Source: Steroidobacter denitrificans (GTDB lineage: Bacteria; Pseudomonadota; Gammaproteobacteria; Steroidobacterales; Steroidobacteraceae). Taken from it: a stretch of DNA of 64,000 nt. Under the pieces are notes generated by a model that saw only the letters and a list, made by a program, of their open reading frames with translations, was not told where the DNA came from and did no database searches. The position numbers and the translations under genes were made by a program. Within the stretch, counting starts at the first letter, position 1. Every line of letters begins with the position of its first letter. The DNA is taken from assembly GCF_001579945.1 (NCBI RefSeq), contig NZ_CP011971.1, positions 2,974,030-3,038,029 of the forward strand, read 5' to 3'. Below are positions 28,474 to 37,946 of the stretch, one piece after another.

Positions 28474-30635
28474 GCGGCCGGCTCCCGCGTAAGCACCACG
28501 ACCGATCTCGCTGCCACGCGGTAGCGTTGCGACTCGAGCCGCAACGCCTCACCCCCCTCGAGGAAATCCGACGGGCTCTCCCTGCCCGTGTCGACCACGC
28601 GACACCATTCGCGCGGCTCGCCCTCCTGCACGTCGAAATCGAGGTCTTCCCAGTAGGCGTTGATCATGACGTACAGGTCACGATCCTGCTCCGAGGCGCC
28701 GTGCAGCGCAAAGGCGAGGCTGTGCGACTGCCAGGAAAGGTCGGGCTCGCGGCCTACTCCGTACCAGCGCACGTCCTCGCGCCAGAAGCGGTTGCGCGCG
28801 AGTGATGGGTGCTCCTTGCGAAACGCGATCATCAGCCGGAAGAAGCGGAAAACGTCCGCGTTCGCCTCGAGCCGTCGCCAGTCGAGCCACGCAGTCTCGT
28901 TGTCCTGGTTGTAGGGATTGTTGTTGCCGCGCTGCGTCTGCAGGAACTCGTCACCCGCGCGGAACATGGGCGTGCCGTTGGCGAGGAGGAGCAGGCAGCA
29001 GAAGTTCTTCGCCTGGCGCCGGCGCAGGCTGGCCACTTCGAGCAGCACACCCTCGTCGCCTTCCCAGCCGCAGTTCCAGCTGTAGTTCTCGTGCGGGCCG
29101 TCGGTGTTGCCGTGTCCGTTGGCCCAGTTGCGCTTCGCGTTGTAGGCGACGAGGTCGTAGAGCGTGAAGCCGTCGTGCGAGGCGATGTAATTGACACTCT
29201 GGTGCGGCCGGTAAGCGTGCATGCGGTCGTCGGGGAAGAGGTCGTCGCTGCCGTAGAGCCGGCGCATGAGCGCGCCCACCATGCCCGGATCGCCACGCAC
29301 GAAGCGGCGAATGTCGTCGCGGAACTGCCCGTTCCACTGGCATGCCGTCACGCCCGGAAACGCCCGCCCAAGCTGGTAGGCGCCGGCCGCGTCCCAGGGC
29401 TCGGCGATGAGGCGCAGGCCGGCGAGCCCCGGGTCGGAAGCCGCGTCGGAAAGCAGTGGCGCATCCGCCAGGTTGATCGAGCCGTCTGCATTCCGGGTGA
29501 AGACGGACGCGAGGTCGAAGCGAAACCCGTCCACGCCCATGTCGTGCGCCCAGTGGCGCACGCTGTCCATGATCATCTTGCGCACCGCGCGGTTCGCGCA
29601 GTTGAGCGTATTGCCGGTCCCCGAGAAGTTCTCGTAGGGCCGCTCCGGGCGGTCCGAAATCATGTAGTAGGTGCTGTTGTCGATTCCCTTGAAGCTGTAG
29701 GTCGGCCCAGTGTGATCGCCCTCGCCGGTGTGGTTGTACACCACGTCGAGCACCACCTCAATGCCCGCCGCATGCAGCGCGTCCACCATCTCGCGACACT
29801 CCGCGTGCTGCGACTCCGCAGCACGACGTACCAGATAGCCGTTGTGGGGTGCAAAGAAATTGAGCGGCGAGTAGCCCCAGTAGTCGCCATCGGAAACGTC
29901 GAACTGGAACACCGGCATCAGCTCCACCACGGTGACGCCGAGCTCCTTCAGGTAGGGAATCTTCTCGATCACGCCAGCGTAGGTTCCGCGCGCCTCGCGC
30001 CCTACCCCCGAGCTCGGATCTCGCGTGAATCCCCCGACGTGCAGCTCGTAGATCACCGTCGTCGCCTCGTGCCGCACGCGCTTTCCGGCCGGCTGGCAGG
30101 CCGCCTCGCGTTCGAAGGCGAGCACGCCGAGCGGCGCCTTCCCGGCGTTCGAGCCCGGACGCGCCGCCGCGAGGCGATCGAACGACGGCGGGAAGAACAC
30201 GGATCTTGCGTAGGGATCGAGGAGCACCTTGTCGCGATCGAACGCGTGCCACTCGAAGCGGCCAGCAGGCGGCGGTCCGTCGATGCGATAGGCGTAGTAG
30301 GCCGCACATTTCATCGCCTCCCGCGGTATACGGCAATGCCAGACGCGCCCCGACTTGTTCCTGAGGTGGTCGAAGGCATGGATCAGCACCGGATTCACCA
30401 GATCGTCCGACGCGTACAGCAGGAGCTCCACGGTGTGCGCGTGCTTGGAGTAGAGAGCGAAGTTGAACGCCTGCACCTCTTCGACCCAGGTCGCGCCGAG
30501 CGGGAACGGCAGCCCTTCCGCCGCCCAGCGTGAGCCTGGCGGGTGCGACGTCTTCAATGTATCCACGCGCGGCCGGAACAATGTTCCAGGCGAACGCCGC
30601 GTTCCATTCCCGCTGTCGTCGCTCATCGTTGCCAC
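28470..30635 (-). CDS. glgX: Glycogen debranching enzyme GlgX (isoamylase type)
   Basis: This 721-residue GH13 enzyme has an N-terminal CBM48-like domain ([20 protein letters not shown]) and a TIM barrel. The catalytic residues are D374 ([12 protein letters not shown]), E412 (LIAEPWD) and D488 (IASHDGFTL). The block [20 protein letters not shown] is typical of GlgX. It hydrolyses alpha-1,6 branches of phosphorylase-limit glycogen. It overlaps glgP by 13 bp upstream and the PLD gene by 4 bp downstream, so the three are translated as one operon. The start at 30635 is the furthest plausible; an internal Met at 30626 is equally possible. Confidence 0.93.
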   Translation of the reverse strand: MATMSDDSGNGTRRSPGTLFRPRVDTLKTSHPPGSRWAAEGLPFPLGATWVEEVQAFNFALYSKHAHTVELLLYASDDLVNPVLIHAFDHLRNKSGRVWHCRIPREAMKCAAYYAYRIDGPPPAGRFEWHAFDRDKVLLDPYARSVFFPPSFDRLAAARPGSNAGKAPLGVLAFEREAACQPAGKRVRHEATTVIYELHVGGFTRDPSSGVGREARGTYAGVIEKIPYLKELGVTVVELMPVFQFDVSDGDYWGYSPLNFFAPHNGYLVRRAAESQHAECREMVDALHAAGIEVVLDVVYNHTGEGDHTGPTYSFKGIDNSTYYMISDRPERPYENFSGTGNTLNCANRAVRKMIMDSVRHWAHDMGVDGFRFDLASVFTRNADGSINLADAPLLSDAASDPGLAGLRLIAEPWDAAGAYQLGRAFPGVTACQWNGQFRDDIRRFVRGDPGMVGALMRRLYGSDDLFPDDRMHAYRPHQSVNYIASHDGFTLYDLVAYNAKRNWANGHGNTDGPHENYSWNCGWEGDEGVLLEVASLRRRQAKNFCCLLLLANGTPMFRAGDEFLQTQRGNNNPYNQDNETAWLDWRRLEANADVFRFFRLMIAFRKEHPSLARNRFWREDVRWYGVGREPDLSWQSHSLAFALHGASEQDRDLYVMINAYWEDLDFDVQEGEPREWCRVVDTGRESPSDFLEGGEALRLESQRYRVAARSVVVLTREPAA

Positions 30636-33160
30636 AGAATGCGTCCCGCTTCGAGAGGCACTGCGGCATCGAGTTTGGGACTAATCCGCGGTGTATAGTC
30701 GCTGGCTGGCCGCGTCGCTGTCACACGCGCCGTGTAGGTGTACGTGCTATCTGCGCCGGTGTGGCGCTCAGCGCGGCTCATCTGCCACCGAATCGGTTCG
30801 CTACCGTTCGCACCGTCCGCGTAGAGCTCCACACGCACGTGCTCGGGGTCGAGTTCGCCGAGGTCGATCCGCACATGGAAGGCGTGCCCTTCCGCGGTGC
30901 TCTCGACGTGCATTTCGTCGAACCGCAGCGCACTCCAGTTTTCTTCAATAGCGCGTATACGCCGCGCGAGCTCTTCTCCCCGCGCTCCGGACTCGGCTGC
31001 GCGCGCGAGATAGGCTGCCGCGGCCGGCAGATAGTGCCGCTCGGTATATTCCCGCACCGAACGGTTGGCGGAGTAAGTCGGTGTAAGTGACGCCATGCTC
31101 GCACGCATACGGCCAACCCACGCCCGCGGAATCCCGTGCTGGTCGCGTACATAGAACTCCGGCGCCACCTGCTTCTCCAGGATTTCATAGAGCTGTTCGG
31201 CTTCGATGGCGTCCCAAGCGGGATCGTCGCCGTGTTCATTGCCATCCCCGATGGCCCAGCCGACCTCCGGGCGGTACGCCTCCGCCCACCAGCCGTCGAG
31301 CTCTGACAGATTGAGTCCGCCGTTGACGAGCACCTTCATTCCGCTCGTGCCGCTCGCTTCCCAGGGACGCCGCGGCGTGTTGATCCACAGATCAACGCCC
31401 TGTACGAGATGCTCGGCGAGCGCGACGTCGTAATCGCTGAGGAAAACGACACGGCCGCGTGCCCCGGGCCGGTCGAGAAAGCGCATCCATTCGCCGATGA
31501 GCGCCTGCCCGGCACCGTCGGCGGGATGCGCTTTACCCGCGATGATGAGCTGCATGGGGCGCTCGGGATCATCGAGGAGCCGCAACAGGCGCTCGGCGTC
31601 ATGCAGAAGCAGATTGGGCCGCTTGTAGGTAGCGAAGCGCCGGGCGAAACCCAGAGTCAATGTCCCGGTATCGCACACCTGATTCGCCGCCTTGATTGCT
31701 TCGGCCGGCGCAGCGCCTGCTGTGCGCTCGGCGACGAGCCGCTGGCGAACATAAGCGATCATCATCGCCCGGTTGGATGTGCGCAGCTGCCACAGCGCGG
31801 CGTCGTCAACAATGCGGATGTGCTGCTCGAGCCCTTCTGTCGGGTGCCGCCAGCGACCCTTGCCGCATGCTCCGGTCCAGAGCGCGTCGGCTGCGGGCGA
31901 ATCCCATGCCGGCACGTGAACCCCATTGGTGACGTGTCCCACCGGCACTTCGTGCTCCGGCCAGCGCGGGAAGAGCGGCCTGAAAAGCCGCCGGCTCACG
32001 GCAGCGTGCAGTCGGCTGACGCCATTCACTGCGCCGCTTCCACGCATTGCGAGGTATGCCATGTTGAAGGGCTCGTCCCGATTGGCTGGATCGACCCGGC
32101 CAAGCGCGAGAACATCACGCACGGGGATGCCGAGGGACTGCGTCACGTATTCGCCGAGCGTGCGCTCGACCAGTGCCGGAGCGAAGACATCGAACCCGGC
32201 CGCCACTGCGGTGTGGGTAGTGAAGAGATTGCCCGCACGTATGGTCGTGAAGGCGGCATCGAACGATCGTGCAGTCACCTGCATGAAGCTGCGCGCGCGC
32301 TCGAGGACGGCAAGCGCGGCGTGACCTTCATTCAAGTGGCACACTTCAGGCGCGTGCCCGAGCGCGAGCAACAGACGCCAACCGCCGATCCCGAGGATGA
32401 CCTCCTGCTTCAACCGCAACTCAGCGTCGCCGCCATACAGCTCGCTGGTGATGCCGCGATGCGCCGGGAAGTTCGATGCGTCGTTGCTATCCAGGAGGTA
32501 GAGCGTGACGCGGCCCACCTGCACCTGCCACGCCCGCAGCGACTCCGGCAATCCGGCAAGGCCGAGGCGTACGTGGACCCATTCGCCCTTTGCGTCGCGG
32601 ACGGGCGTGATGGGCAACTGGCCCGGATCGTTATACGGGTACAGCGCCTGCTGCGCGCCATCCGGACCGATCGTTTGACGGAAATAGCCGCGCTGATAAA
32701 GCAGTCCTACGCCGATGACGGGCACACCGAGATCGCTCGCCGCTTTCAACTGATCGCCGGCGACGTTGCCAAGCCCGCCCGAGTAGATCGGCAGCGCTTC
32801 ACCCAGCATGAATTCCATGCTGAAGAAGGCGACACACGTGAGGCGGGCGTTGCCGTGAACGCGCTGAAACCACGCGGGCGCCTGCATCGCAGCGCGATTC
32901 GAGCGCAGCAGCTCGTCGACCTCTTTGCGAAAGCCGCGATCGGACAGACACTCGCGCAGCCGCTCGCGCGATATCGTCTGCAGCACGATCCACGGATTGT
33001 GCGTGCGGTCCCACAGAGCTGGGTCGAGCCCCCGCCAGAGGCGGTCGGTGCAATGGTTCCACGACCAATGCATGTCGAGCGCAAGAGCGGCGAGAGACCT
33101 GAACCCATCCACATCGGTTGGAAGGAAGCTATAGAGCGCGTCGCTTGACGGTAAGTGCAT
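30623..33160 (-). CDS. glgP: Alpha-glucan (glycogen) phosphorylase
   Basis: This 845-residue GT35 enzyme carries the DUF3417 N-terminal extension (LALDMHWSWNHCTDRLW) found in bacterial alpha-glucan phosphorylases. It also has FFSMEFMLGEALPIYSGGLG, CHLNEGHAA and the pyridoxal-phosphate lysine in EASGTSGMKVLVNGGLNLS. It releases glucose 1-phosphate from glycogen or maltodextrin. An ATGATG doublet follows GGAGGGC; the second ATG at 33160 has the better spacing, so I start there (33163 is the alternative). It heads the minus-strand operon. The mutase that would use its product is only a scrap nearby. Confidence 0.93.
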   Translation of the reverse strand: MHLPSSDALYSFLPTDVDGFRSLAALALDMHWSWNHCTDRLWRGLDPALWDRTHNPWIVLQTISRERLRECLSDRGFRKEVDELLRSNRAAMQAPAWFQRVHGNARLTCVAFFSMEFMLGEALPIYSGGLGNVAGDQLKAASDLGVPVIGVGLLYQRGYFRQTIGPDGAQQALYPYNDPGQLPITPVRDAKGEWVHVRLGLAGLPESLRAWQVQVGRVTLYLLDSNDASNFPAHRGITSELYGGDAELRLKQEVILGIGGWRLLLALGHAPEVCHLNEGHAALAVLERARSFMQVTARSFDAAFTTIRAGNLFTTHTAVAAGFDVFAPALVERTLGEYVTQSLGIPVRDVLALGRVDPANRDEPFNMAYLAMRGSGAVNGVSRLHAAVSRRLFRPLFPRWPEHEVPVGHVTNGVHVPAWDSPAADALWTGACGKGRWRHPTEGLEQHIRIVDDAALWQLRTSNRAMMIAYVRQRLVAERTAGAAPAEAIKAANQVCDTGTLTLGFARRFATYKRPNLLLHDAERLLRLLDDPERPMQLIIAGKAHPADGAGQALIGEWMRFLDRPGARGRVVFLSDYDVALAEHLVQGVDLWINTPRRPWEASGTSGMKVLVNGGLNLSELDGWWAEAYRPEVGWAIGDGNEHGDDPAWDAIEAEQLYEILEKQVAPEFYVRDQHGIPRAWVGRMRASMASLTPTYSANRSVREYTERHYLPAAAAYLARAAESGARGEELARRIRAIEENWSALRFDEMHVESTAEGHAFHVRIDLGELDPEHVRVELYADGANGSEPIRWQMSRAERHTGADSTYTYTARVTATRPASDYTPRISPKLDAAVPLEAGRILWQR

Positions 33161-33381
33161 CATGCCCTCCGATCCTCGTTTCCTGCAGGCATTGCGCAAT
33201 GCATCCTCGACGACCGTCTGCGCTTCGAGCAGGCGGCACAGGTGATCCGCGCCCCCTGAGGGGCATGCCGCGAACCAGGCGCTATCGCTGGCGTCGGCGT
33301 GTACTCGTCGTCGTCAGCGTGGCCAAGACAGCGACTCGCTTCCACCCCACGAAACCTTGCGTCAGCACGGCCGCCGCCGCC

Positions 33382-33909
33382 CTACATGTGGCCCATCTTC
33401 TTCTTGCCCATGCCGCTGCCCATGCTCGAATCCATCTTCTGCTTGGTGGAATCGACCTTCTGCATCTGCATCTCGCAGTGCTCCATGTCCTTCTTCATCT
33501 GTTCCATGTGCTGCATCATGGCCGACATGTCCATGTCTTTGTGCGCGGAGGCATCCCCACCCTTCATCGACATGGCCTGCTGATGCATCTGCGTGCTGCC
33601 TTCCTGCATCTGTCGGCCCATGGCCTCCATGGCTTTCCCCCTTTCGCGCATCATGGTGGCCATCTCCTCCATGTGCGCGGCCATGGCGTCGGGCGGCGCT
33701 GGCGCATTCTGAGAAGCCGAGGACTGCGGATCAGCAGCGTGCGCTGCCGGAGCGTGGGGTGACGCTGGGGTGCTTGTGCTGGCGGGCTGTTGCTCCATGG
33801 CGCCCGACTGACCATGCTTGTGCATGTCATCATCAGCCAGCGCCGAGCCAGCGAGCGCGGCACCGAGGATACAGACCATGACGAGCGACGGCCGACGATA
33901 GTGCTTCAT
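33382..33909 (-). CDS. Periplasmic Met/His-rich putative copper-binding protein
   Basis: This 175-residue protein has a clear signal peptide (VMVCILGAALAGSALA, cleavage near residue 25). The mature part is full of Met, His, Asp and Gln: an Ala/Pro-rich linker, then KDMDMSAMMQHMEQMKKDME and KKKMGHM at the end. Such Met-rich periplasmic proteins bind Cu(I) or Ag(I), as CopC, CopK and CusF do, but no named family is evident. It is divergent from the HMA gene at 34168. Its upstream region contains two inverted repeats (33952-34000) but no CopR box. Confidence 0.65.
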   Translation of the reverse strand: MKHYRRPSLVMVCILGAALAGSALADDDMHKHGQSGAMEQQPASTSTPASPHAPAAHAADPQSSASQNAPAPPDAMAAHMEEMATMMRERGKAMEAMGRQMQEGSTQMHQQAMSMKGGDASAHKDMDMSAMMQHMEQMKKDMEHCEMQMQKVDSTKQKMDSSMGSGMGKKKMGHM

Positions 33910-33951
33910 GACAACCTCCGATATGTTGGCGACGATTCCCCTCGGGAACCG

Positions 33952-34000
33952 TTGAGCGCGACGCGCTCAAGAAAAAACCAACCTGTGTGTACGGTTGGTT
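33952..34000. repeat. Two adjacent inverted repeats between divergent metal genes
   Basis: TTGAGCGCG/CGCGCTCAA (33952-33970) forms a 9-bp perfect dyad around one base. AACCAACC...GGTTGGTT (33976-34000) forms an 8-bp dyad around nine bases. They sit 43-91 bp upstream of the Met/His-rich gene. They could be operators or hairpins; there is no U-tract, so they are not ordinary terminators. Confidence 0.45.
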
Positions 34001-34167
34001 CGTTCATCCTACGTGCGGGAAGCTGTCGATGGCATGACCCCGACATTACGATGTTGCAATCTCCTCGTCATGCAACGACGACGCCTTTCGGGTTCAGCCC
34101 ATTGGCTAGCTGCGCGCGCCTCGTCGCGCAGGCATGCTGGCAGACACCAGACCGATAGGAGGTTCCC

Positions 34168-34371
34168 ATGCAGAAGTTCGACATCCAGAACATGACCTGT
34201 GGCGGCTGCGTTCGCGGTGTCACACGGGCCATTCAATCCGCCGATCCCGCCGCACAGGTTCACGCCGACCCGGCCAGCCGAAAGGTGGACGTCGTCTCCG
34301 AGCAACCGCATGCGGTGCTGCAAGCTGCACTGACGAAAGCTGGCTATCAAGCGGTCGGGATCGATCCGTAA
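34168..34371 (+). CDS. HMA-domain metallochaperone
   Basis: This 67-residue protein is a single heavy-metal-associated domain with the metal site C11-G-G-C14 in MTCGGCVRGVTRAI and a ferredoxin-like beta-alpha-beta-beta-alpha-beta layout. It is like CopZ and should carry Cu(I) in the cytoplasm, though no signal from the sequence fixes the metal. The ribosome-binding site AGGAGG lies 5 nt before ATG. A hairpin at 34407-34435 (GCCGGAGT/ACTCCGGC) follows the gene. It stands alone on the plus strand between the Met/His-rich gene and the next operon. Confidence 0.88.
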   Translation: MQKFDIQNMTCGGCVRGVTRAIQSADPAAQVHADPASRKVDVVSEQPHAVLQAALTKAGYQAVGIDP

Positions 34372-34665
34372 CAAACACCCAACAGCTTCACCGGGGCGTC
34401 CGCCAGGCCGGAGTGGACAGCGACAATACTCCGGCTGTTCTCCAGCCGACAGCTCAGTCGACCGGCAACCTGATCGCTCAATCCGATGGACACGGGCGGT
34501 CAGACTCCGCTGGGCGACAACGCTGCGACGACCGCACCATTACAGTGGTGCAATTTCCCTGTCAGCTTTCTTGCCCCCAGAAAAATGCGCTTTTCTTGAC
34601 CTGTCGCACCACGATAGAGCCTTGATCGTGCCGTTTTAGGTGTTGCACTTAAAAATGTCATAACG
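34372..34665. other. Gene-free stretch after the HMA gene
   Basis: No protein-like frame is seen in these 294 bp. The only structure is the hairpin GCCGGAGT/ACTCCGGC at 34407-34435. It has no U-tract. The CopR box of the next operon begins at 34666. Confidence 0.5.
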
Positions 34666-34720
34666 ATTACATGAATGTAATTATGATGTCATCCATGTGA
34701 CAGCAACCTCTACCTAAGCT
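34666..34720 (+). promoter_or_regulatory. CopR/CusR box and promoter upstream of the 34.8-kb gene and Cus1 operon
   Basis: A perfect dyad, ATTACA TGAA TGTAAT, spans 34666-34681, with -10-like TAAGCT at 34715-34720, again 34 nt after the dyad. The surrounding bases also align with the box at 15709, including ATGTCA and GACAGC downstream of the dyad. It drives the gene at 34785 and may read on into cusCBA at 35439. Confidence 0.78.
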
Positions 34721-34784
34721 GACTTGGCGCTCATCCGCGTCAACCGTTAACCCTGTACAACACCCCCCGTTAGGAGGAACACCT

Positions 34785-35156
34785 ATGAAACCTATGAAAA
34801 CACCTTGGATGGTCCTGGTGGCAGCACTCTTTGTCGTGGCCGTTCCCGTGCATGCGCAGCCGGCAGAGGAGCCCATCGTCAAACTTCTCAACGAGATGTC
34901 AGAGAAGCCGGAGCATCATCTGGCCATCGCAGGCTACTACCGCACGCTGGCCGCCGAAGCGCTCACGGAAGTGCAGAAGCATGAAGCCATGCGCAACACC
35001 TATCGGCGGCACGACCACCGGCGGCTCAAAACCGGCATGCCGGCGAGGCGGTCAATGAAAAGGCATTGTGATCGCCTGATCGAACTCCACCAGGAAACCG
35101 CCAGGGAGTACGAAGAACTCGCGAAATTGCACGAAGCTGAAGCAGCGACAAATTGA
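34785..35156 (+). CDS. Small secreted protein of unknown function behind a CopR box
   Basis: This 123-residue protein has a signal peptide (TPWMVLVAALFVVAVPVHAQ, cleavage near residue 25). The mature domain is a helical hairpin with His residues: KPEHHLAIAGYYRTLAAEAL, NTYRRHDHRRLKTG and RHCDRLIELHQETAREYEEL. I do not recognise the family, and no metal-site motif is decisive although His and one Cys are present. The ribosome-binding site TAGGAGGAAC is strong. It is the first gene behind the second CopR box and is probably copper-induced in the periplasm. Confidence 0.65.
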   Translation: MKPMKTPWMVLVAALFVVAVPVHAQPAEEPIVKLLNEMSEKPEHHLAIAGYYRTLAAEALTEVQKHEAMRNTYRRHDHRRLKTGMPARRSMKRHCDRLIELHQETAREYEELAKLHEAEAATN

Positions 35157-35172
35157 CGGCCTGAGAGCGAAA

Positions 35173-35207
35173 CTCCGCCCACCAGAGGACGGCACTGAGG
35201 GGCGGAG
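35173..35207 (+). terminator. Possible hairpin terminator after the 34.8-kb gene
   Basis: CTCCGCCC/GGGCGGAG forms a perfect 8-bp stem with a 19-nt loop, followed by a pyrimidine-rich CATCCTTCTTT. The large loop makes it weak, so read-through into the Cus1 operon is likely. Confidence 0.3.
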
Positions 35208-35438
35208 CATCCTTCTTTCGGGCAAGTCCGCTTGTAACGCGCCAAGCTGCACGCCTGCGCACAAGCCATCATCTATAACGACGATTGGTGCACGCACAGT
35301 ACGGAATACAACGACGGTAAGAGCCATCGTCTTCATCCACTCATGAGCGCTACGATCAGTCTTCCTTCGCGCTCCGATCGCGCCCGATTCGCAACTCATC
35401 GGAGATCGGTTACCGGAGACGCCATGACAAAATAACAG

Positions 35439-36716
35439 GTGTCCGTCGTGTCCCATCAGATTCGCACTCGTATTTTTACACTCCTGGTTCTGGCCACCTC
35501 GACCACGGGCGCCGCAGCAGCGGATGTTGTGTTGCCGGACCCGTTGCGACTTGCTGATGTGACGTCCGTGGCCCTGCGCAATCGAGCCGAGGTTTCCGCC
35601 GCCACCGCCCAGGCGGACGCGCTGGCCGAGAGGCCTGCGATCGTTTCGGCGCTCGAAGACCCGATGATTACGACCTCCATCGGCTACCCCGACGAAAGCA
35701 TGATGGGGGTCGACCGACGATACGACCGCAGCATCTCGATCGAACAACGCTTTCCTCTGTCAAGGGTGCGTGCGCATCGCCGGGCAGCGGCGCTCGCCGA
35801 TGCCGACCGGGCCAGGGCACAGGCGAATGCCACCGGACTCGACGTGGTACTGGATGCACAGCGCAACTTCTTCATGCTGCTTGAGCGGCGCCGCATGCGG
35901 CAGATCGTCGACGAACAGATTGCACTCGCTGAGCAGCTCCTCGACGTGGCCGCCAGCCGTTACGCCAGCGGCACGAGCCCGCAGGCGGATGTGCTGCGCG
36001 CCGAAGTGGAAGTCGCGCGTCTGCAAGCCGAACGACAGGCGCTGCTGGCACAGATTCGCGGGGGCGAAGCGATGCTCAATGCCAGCATGGGACTGCCTGC
36101 CGATGCTCCACTTCCGGCATTGGAACACGATCCTGATCTAGCCGTGCCGGCGTCAGAGGCCGAGGTATTGCGCCAGGCTTCCACCCATCGACCGGAACTG
36201 GCGGTCGGAGCCGCGGAAGTGAATCGGGCCAGGGCCGAGATCAATGTCATACGTTCCATGTACAGACCAATGGGCATGGTCAGCGTCGGACGAGCATCGA
36301 CGATGATGACCGGCGATGAAACGATGCTCATGGTCGGCGTGAGCGTACCGATCTGGCGCAGCAGCCTGCGGGCCAGCGTGAACGAGGCGAACGCCATGCA
36401 GCGCATGGCCGATGCCGACCTGATCGCCATGCACAGCATGGTTGCCGGCGAAGCGCTGGCCGCCCGCGAGGAAGTCAACGCCGTGCGGACCCAGGCGCTG
36501 GTGCTGCGGACGGAGGTCGTGCCTCGTGCGGTGGCGGCGACCGAAGCCGCACTGGCGAGCTACGCCTCCGGGCAAGGCACGCTGATCGCCGTAGTCGAGT
36601 CCGCGCGGGCGCTGTGGGAGGTGCAGGCGGAGCAGGTCATGGTCGATGCGGCCGTTGGCGAGGCCTGGGCCAACCTGGATCGAGCCACGGGCACCCTTCG
36701 GGAGATAAGCCGATGA
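35439..36716 (+). CDS. cusC: TolC-family outer-membrane efflux protein, CusC-like (set 1)
   Basis: This 425-residue protein has a signal peptide (RIFTLLVLATSTTGAAAA) and the repeated coiled-coil halves of TolC/OEP proteins. These include VALRNRAEVSAATAQADALA in the first half and STHRPELAVGAAEVNRARAE in the second, each near the conserved long helix. It forms the outer-membrane channel of the RND pump encoded by the next two genes. GTG 35439 is taken as start; GTG 35448 is possible. Its stop overlaps the adaptor start by 4 bp. Numerous Met residues in the second half fit Cu(I)/Ag(I) efflux. Confidence 0.88.
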   Translation: MSVVSHQIRTRIFTLLVLATSTTGAAAADVVLPDPLRLADVTSVALRNRAEVSAATAQADALAERPAIVSALEDPMITTSIGYPDESMMGVDRRYDRSISIEQRFPLSRVRAHRRAAALADADRARAQANATGLDVVLDAQRNFFMLLERRRMRQIVDEQIALAEQLLDVAASRYASGTSPQADVLRAEVEVARLQAERQALLAQIRGGEAMLNASMGLPADAPLPALEHDPDLAVPASEAEVLRQASTHRPELAVGAAEVNRARAEINVIRSMYRPMGMVSVGRASTMMTGDETMLMVGVSVPIWRSSLRASVNEANAMQRMADADLIAMHSMVAGEALAAREEVNAVRTQALVLRTEVVPRAVAATEAALASYASGQGTLIAVVESARALWEVQAEQVMVDAAVGEAWANLDRATGTLREISR

Positions 36717-37945
36717 CCGACATTCGCCGACGGACACTGCTCGCGAGCGCCCTGATCCCGGTCGGGCTGCTGGCGGTGATGCTGTATATCCAGGATCAAC
36801 GACAGGGTTGGCCCTTCTCGCGACACGCCGCGCATGCCCCAGCCGTGCAAGCCGCCCCGCAAGCAGCCGGAGAGAGCGCCAGCGACCTGCTCTCGGCGCG
36901 TGTCCCGGTCGATATGTCGGCGCGGCAGATCGAGATGCTGGGCGTGCAGACCGAGCGGGTCGACACACAAAGACTCGACTATCCGGTACGCGCAGTAGCC
37001 ACGATCGTCGCCGACGAATCGCGTGTCGTTCACGTGCATACGCGGGTGTCGGGCTGGCTGGAAGAACTGTATGTGAACACCACTGGAGAACAGGTGCGCG
37101 TCGGCCAGCCGCTGGGCGCCGTGTTTTCGCAGGAACTGTATTCCTCCCAGAGCGAGTACCTGTCGGCGTTGCGTCGCGCCGGCAGCGGTCCGGCCAGCGC
37201 CGTACTGGACGCCGCGCGCACGCGCCTGACCCTGCTCGGCATGAGCGCCGCAGAGATCGCACGCATCGAGGACACCGACGAAGTGCGCCGCCTGGTCACC
37301 GTCGCGGCACCGATCAACGGTATCGTGCTGAACCGCGGCGTCACGCAGGGCACCACGATCGATCCGTCCACCGAAATCCTGACCATTGCTGACCTGTCCC
37401 GAGTCTGGGTGATCGCCGAGGTCGCGGAGGGCGATGCGGCGCACATCGGCACCGGATCGACGGCCACGCTGAGCTTTCCGACGTCCGGTCGCGAGACTTT
37501 CGCCGCCGACGTGGAATTCGTCTATTCGACGCTGACCGAGCGCACCCGGACGGTACGCGTGCGCATGAGTGTCCCGAACACCGACGGCCGCCTACGGCCC
37601 GGCATGTACGGCAGCGCCCGCTTCCAGGTCGCGACTCGGGACGCGCTCACCGTGAGACGCGATGCGGTCATCGACACCGGCCAGGCCCAACACGTATTCG
37701 TGCAGACCCCGGAGAACCTGTTCGAGCCCCGCCCGGTCAGAGTCGGCGCCCGCTTCGCGGATCGGGTGGAAATCCTCGACGGGCTGGCGCCCGGCGAGCA
37801 CGTGGTGGCCTCGGGCGTCTTCCTGATCGACTCGGAAAGCCGGCTGCGCGCCTCCGGCGGCGGGCACTTCGGCCATGGCAGTCAATCCAGCCCGGCGCAG
37901 GACGGCACCGACCGATCCGGCGAGCACGAGGAGCATTCGCACTGA
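36713..37945 (+). CDS. cusB: RND efflux periplasmic adaptor, CusB-like (set 1)
   Basis: This 410-residue membrane-fusion protein has one N-terminal membrane anchor (LASALIPVGLLAVMLYI). The lipoyl/barrel-sandwich part follows, with VHVHTRVSGWLEELYVNTTGE, an alpha-hairpin (QELYSSQSEYLSALR), beta-barrel and membrane-proximal domains (RTRTVRVRMSVPNTDGRLRP). It ends in a His-rich tail (DRSGEHEEHSH). It links CusC and CusA. The frame is open upstream but ATG 36713 overlaps cusC by 4 bp. It lacks the N-terminal YHS-like heavy-metal-binding domain present in the second adaptor (43379), so the two sets are not simple duplicates. Confidence 0.9.
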   Translation: MTDIRRRTLLASALIPVGLLAVMLYIQDQRQGWPFSRHAAHAPAVQAAPQAAGESASDLLSARVPVDMSARQIEMLGVQTERVDTQRLDYPVRAVATIVADESRVVHVHTRVSGWLEELYVNTTGEQVRVGQPLGAVFSQELYSSQSEYLSALRRAGSGPASAVLDAARTRLTLLGMSAAEIARIEDTDEVRRLVTVAAPINGIVLNRGVTQGTTIDPSTEILTIADLSRVWVIAEVAEGDAAHIGTGSTATLSFPTSGRETFAADVEFVYSTLTERTRTVRVRMSVPNTDGRLRPGMYGSARFQVATRDALTVRRDAVIDTGQAQHVFVQTPENLFEPRPVRVGARFADRVEILDGLAPGEHVVASGVFLIDSESRLRASGGGHFGHGSQSSPAQDGTDRSGEHEEHSH

Positions 37946-37946
37946 C

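Noticed and set aside
29758-30669. Long minus-strand frame overlapping the glgX 5' half
   Set aside because: Arg/Ala-rich out-of-frame translation of glgX with no independent start signal.
33952-34000. Rho-independent terminators at the paired palindromes
   Set aside because: There is no U-tract after either stem in either direction, and the location is between divergent gene starts.
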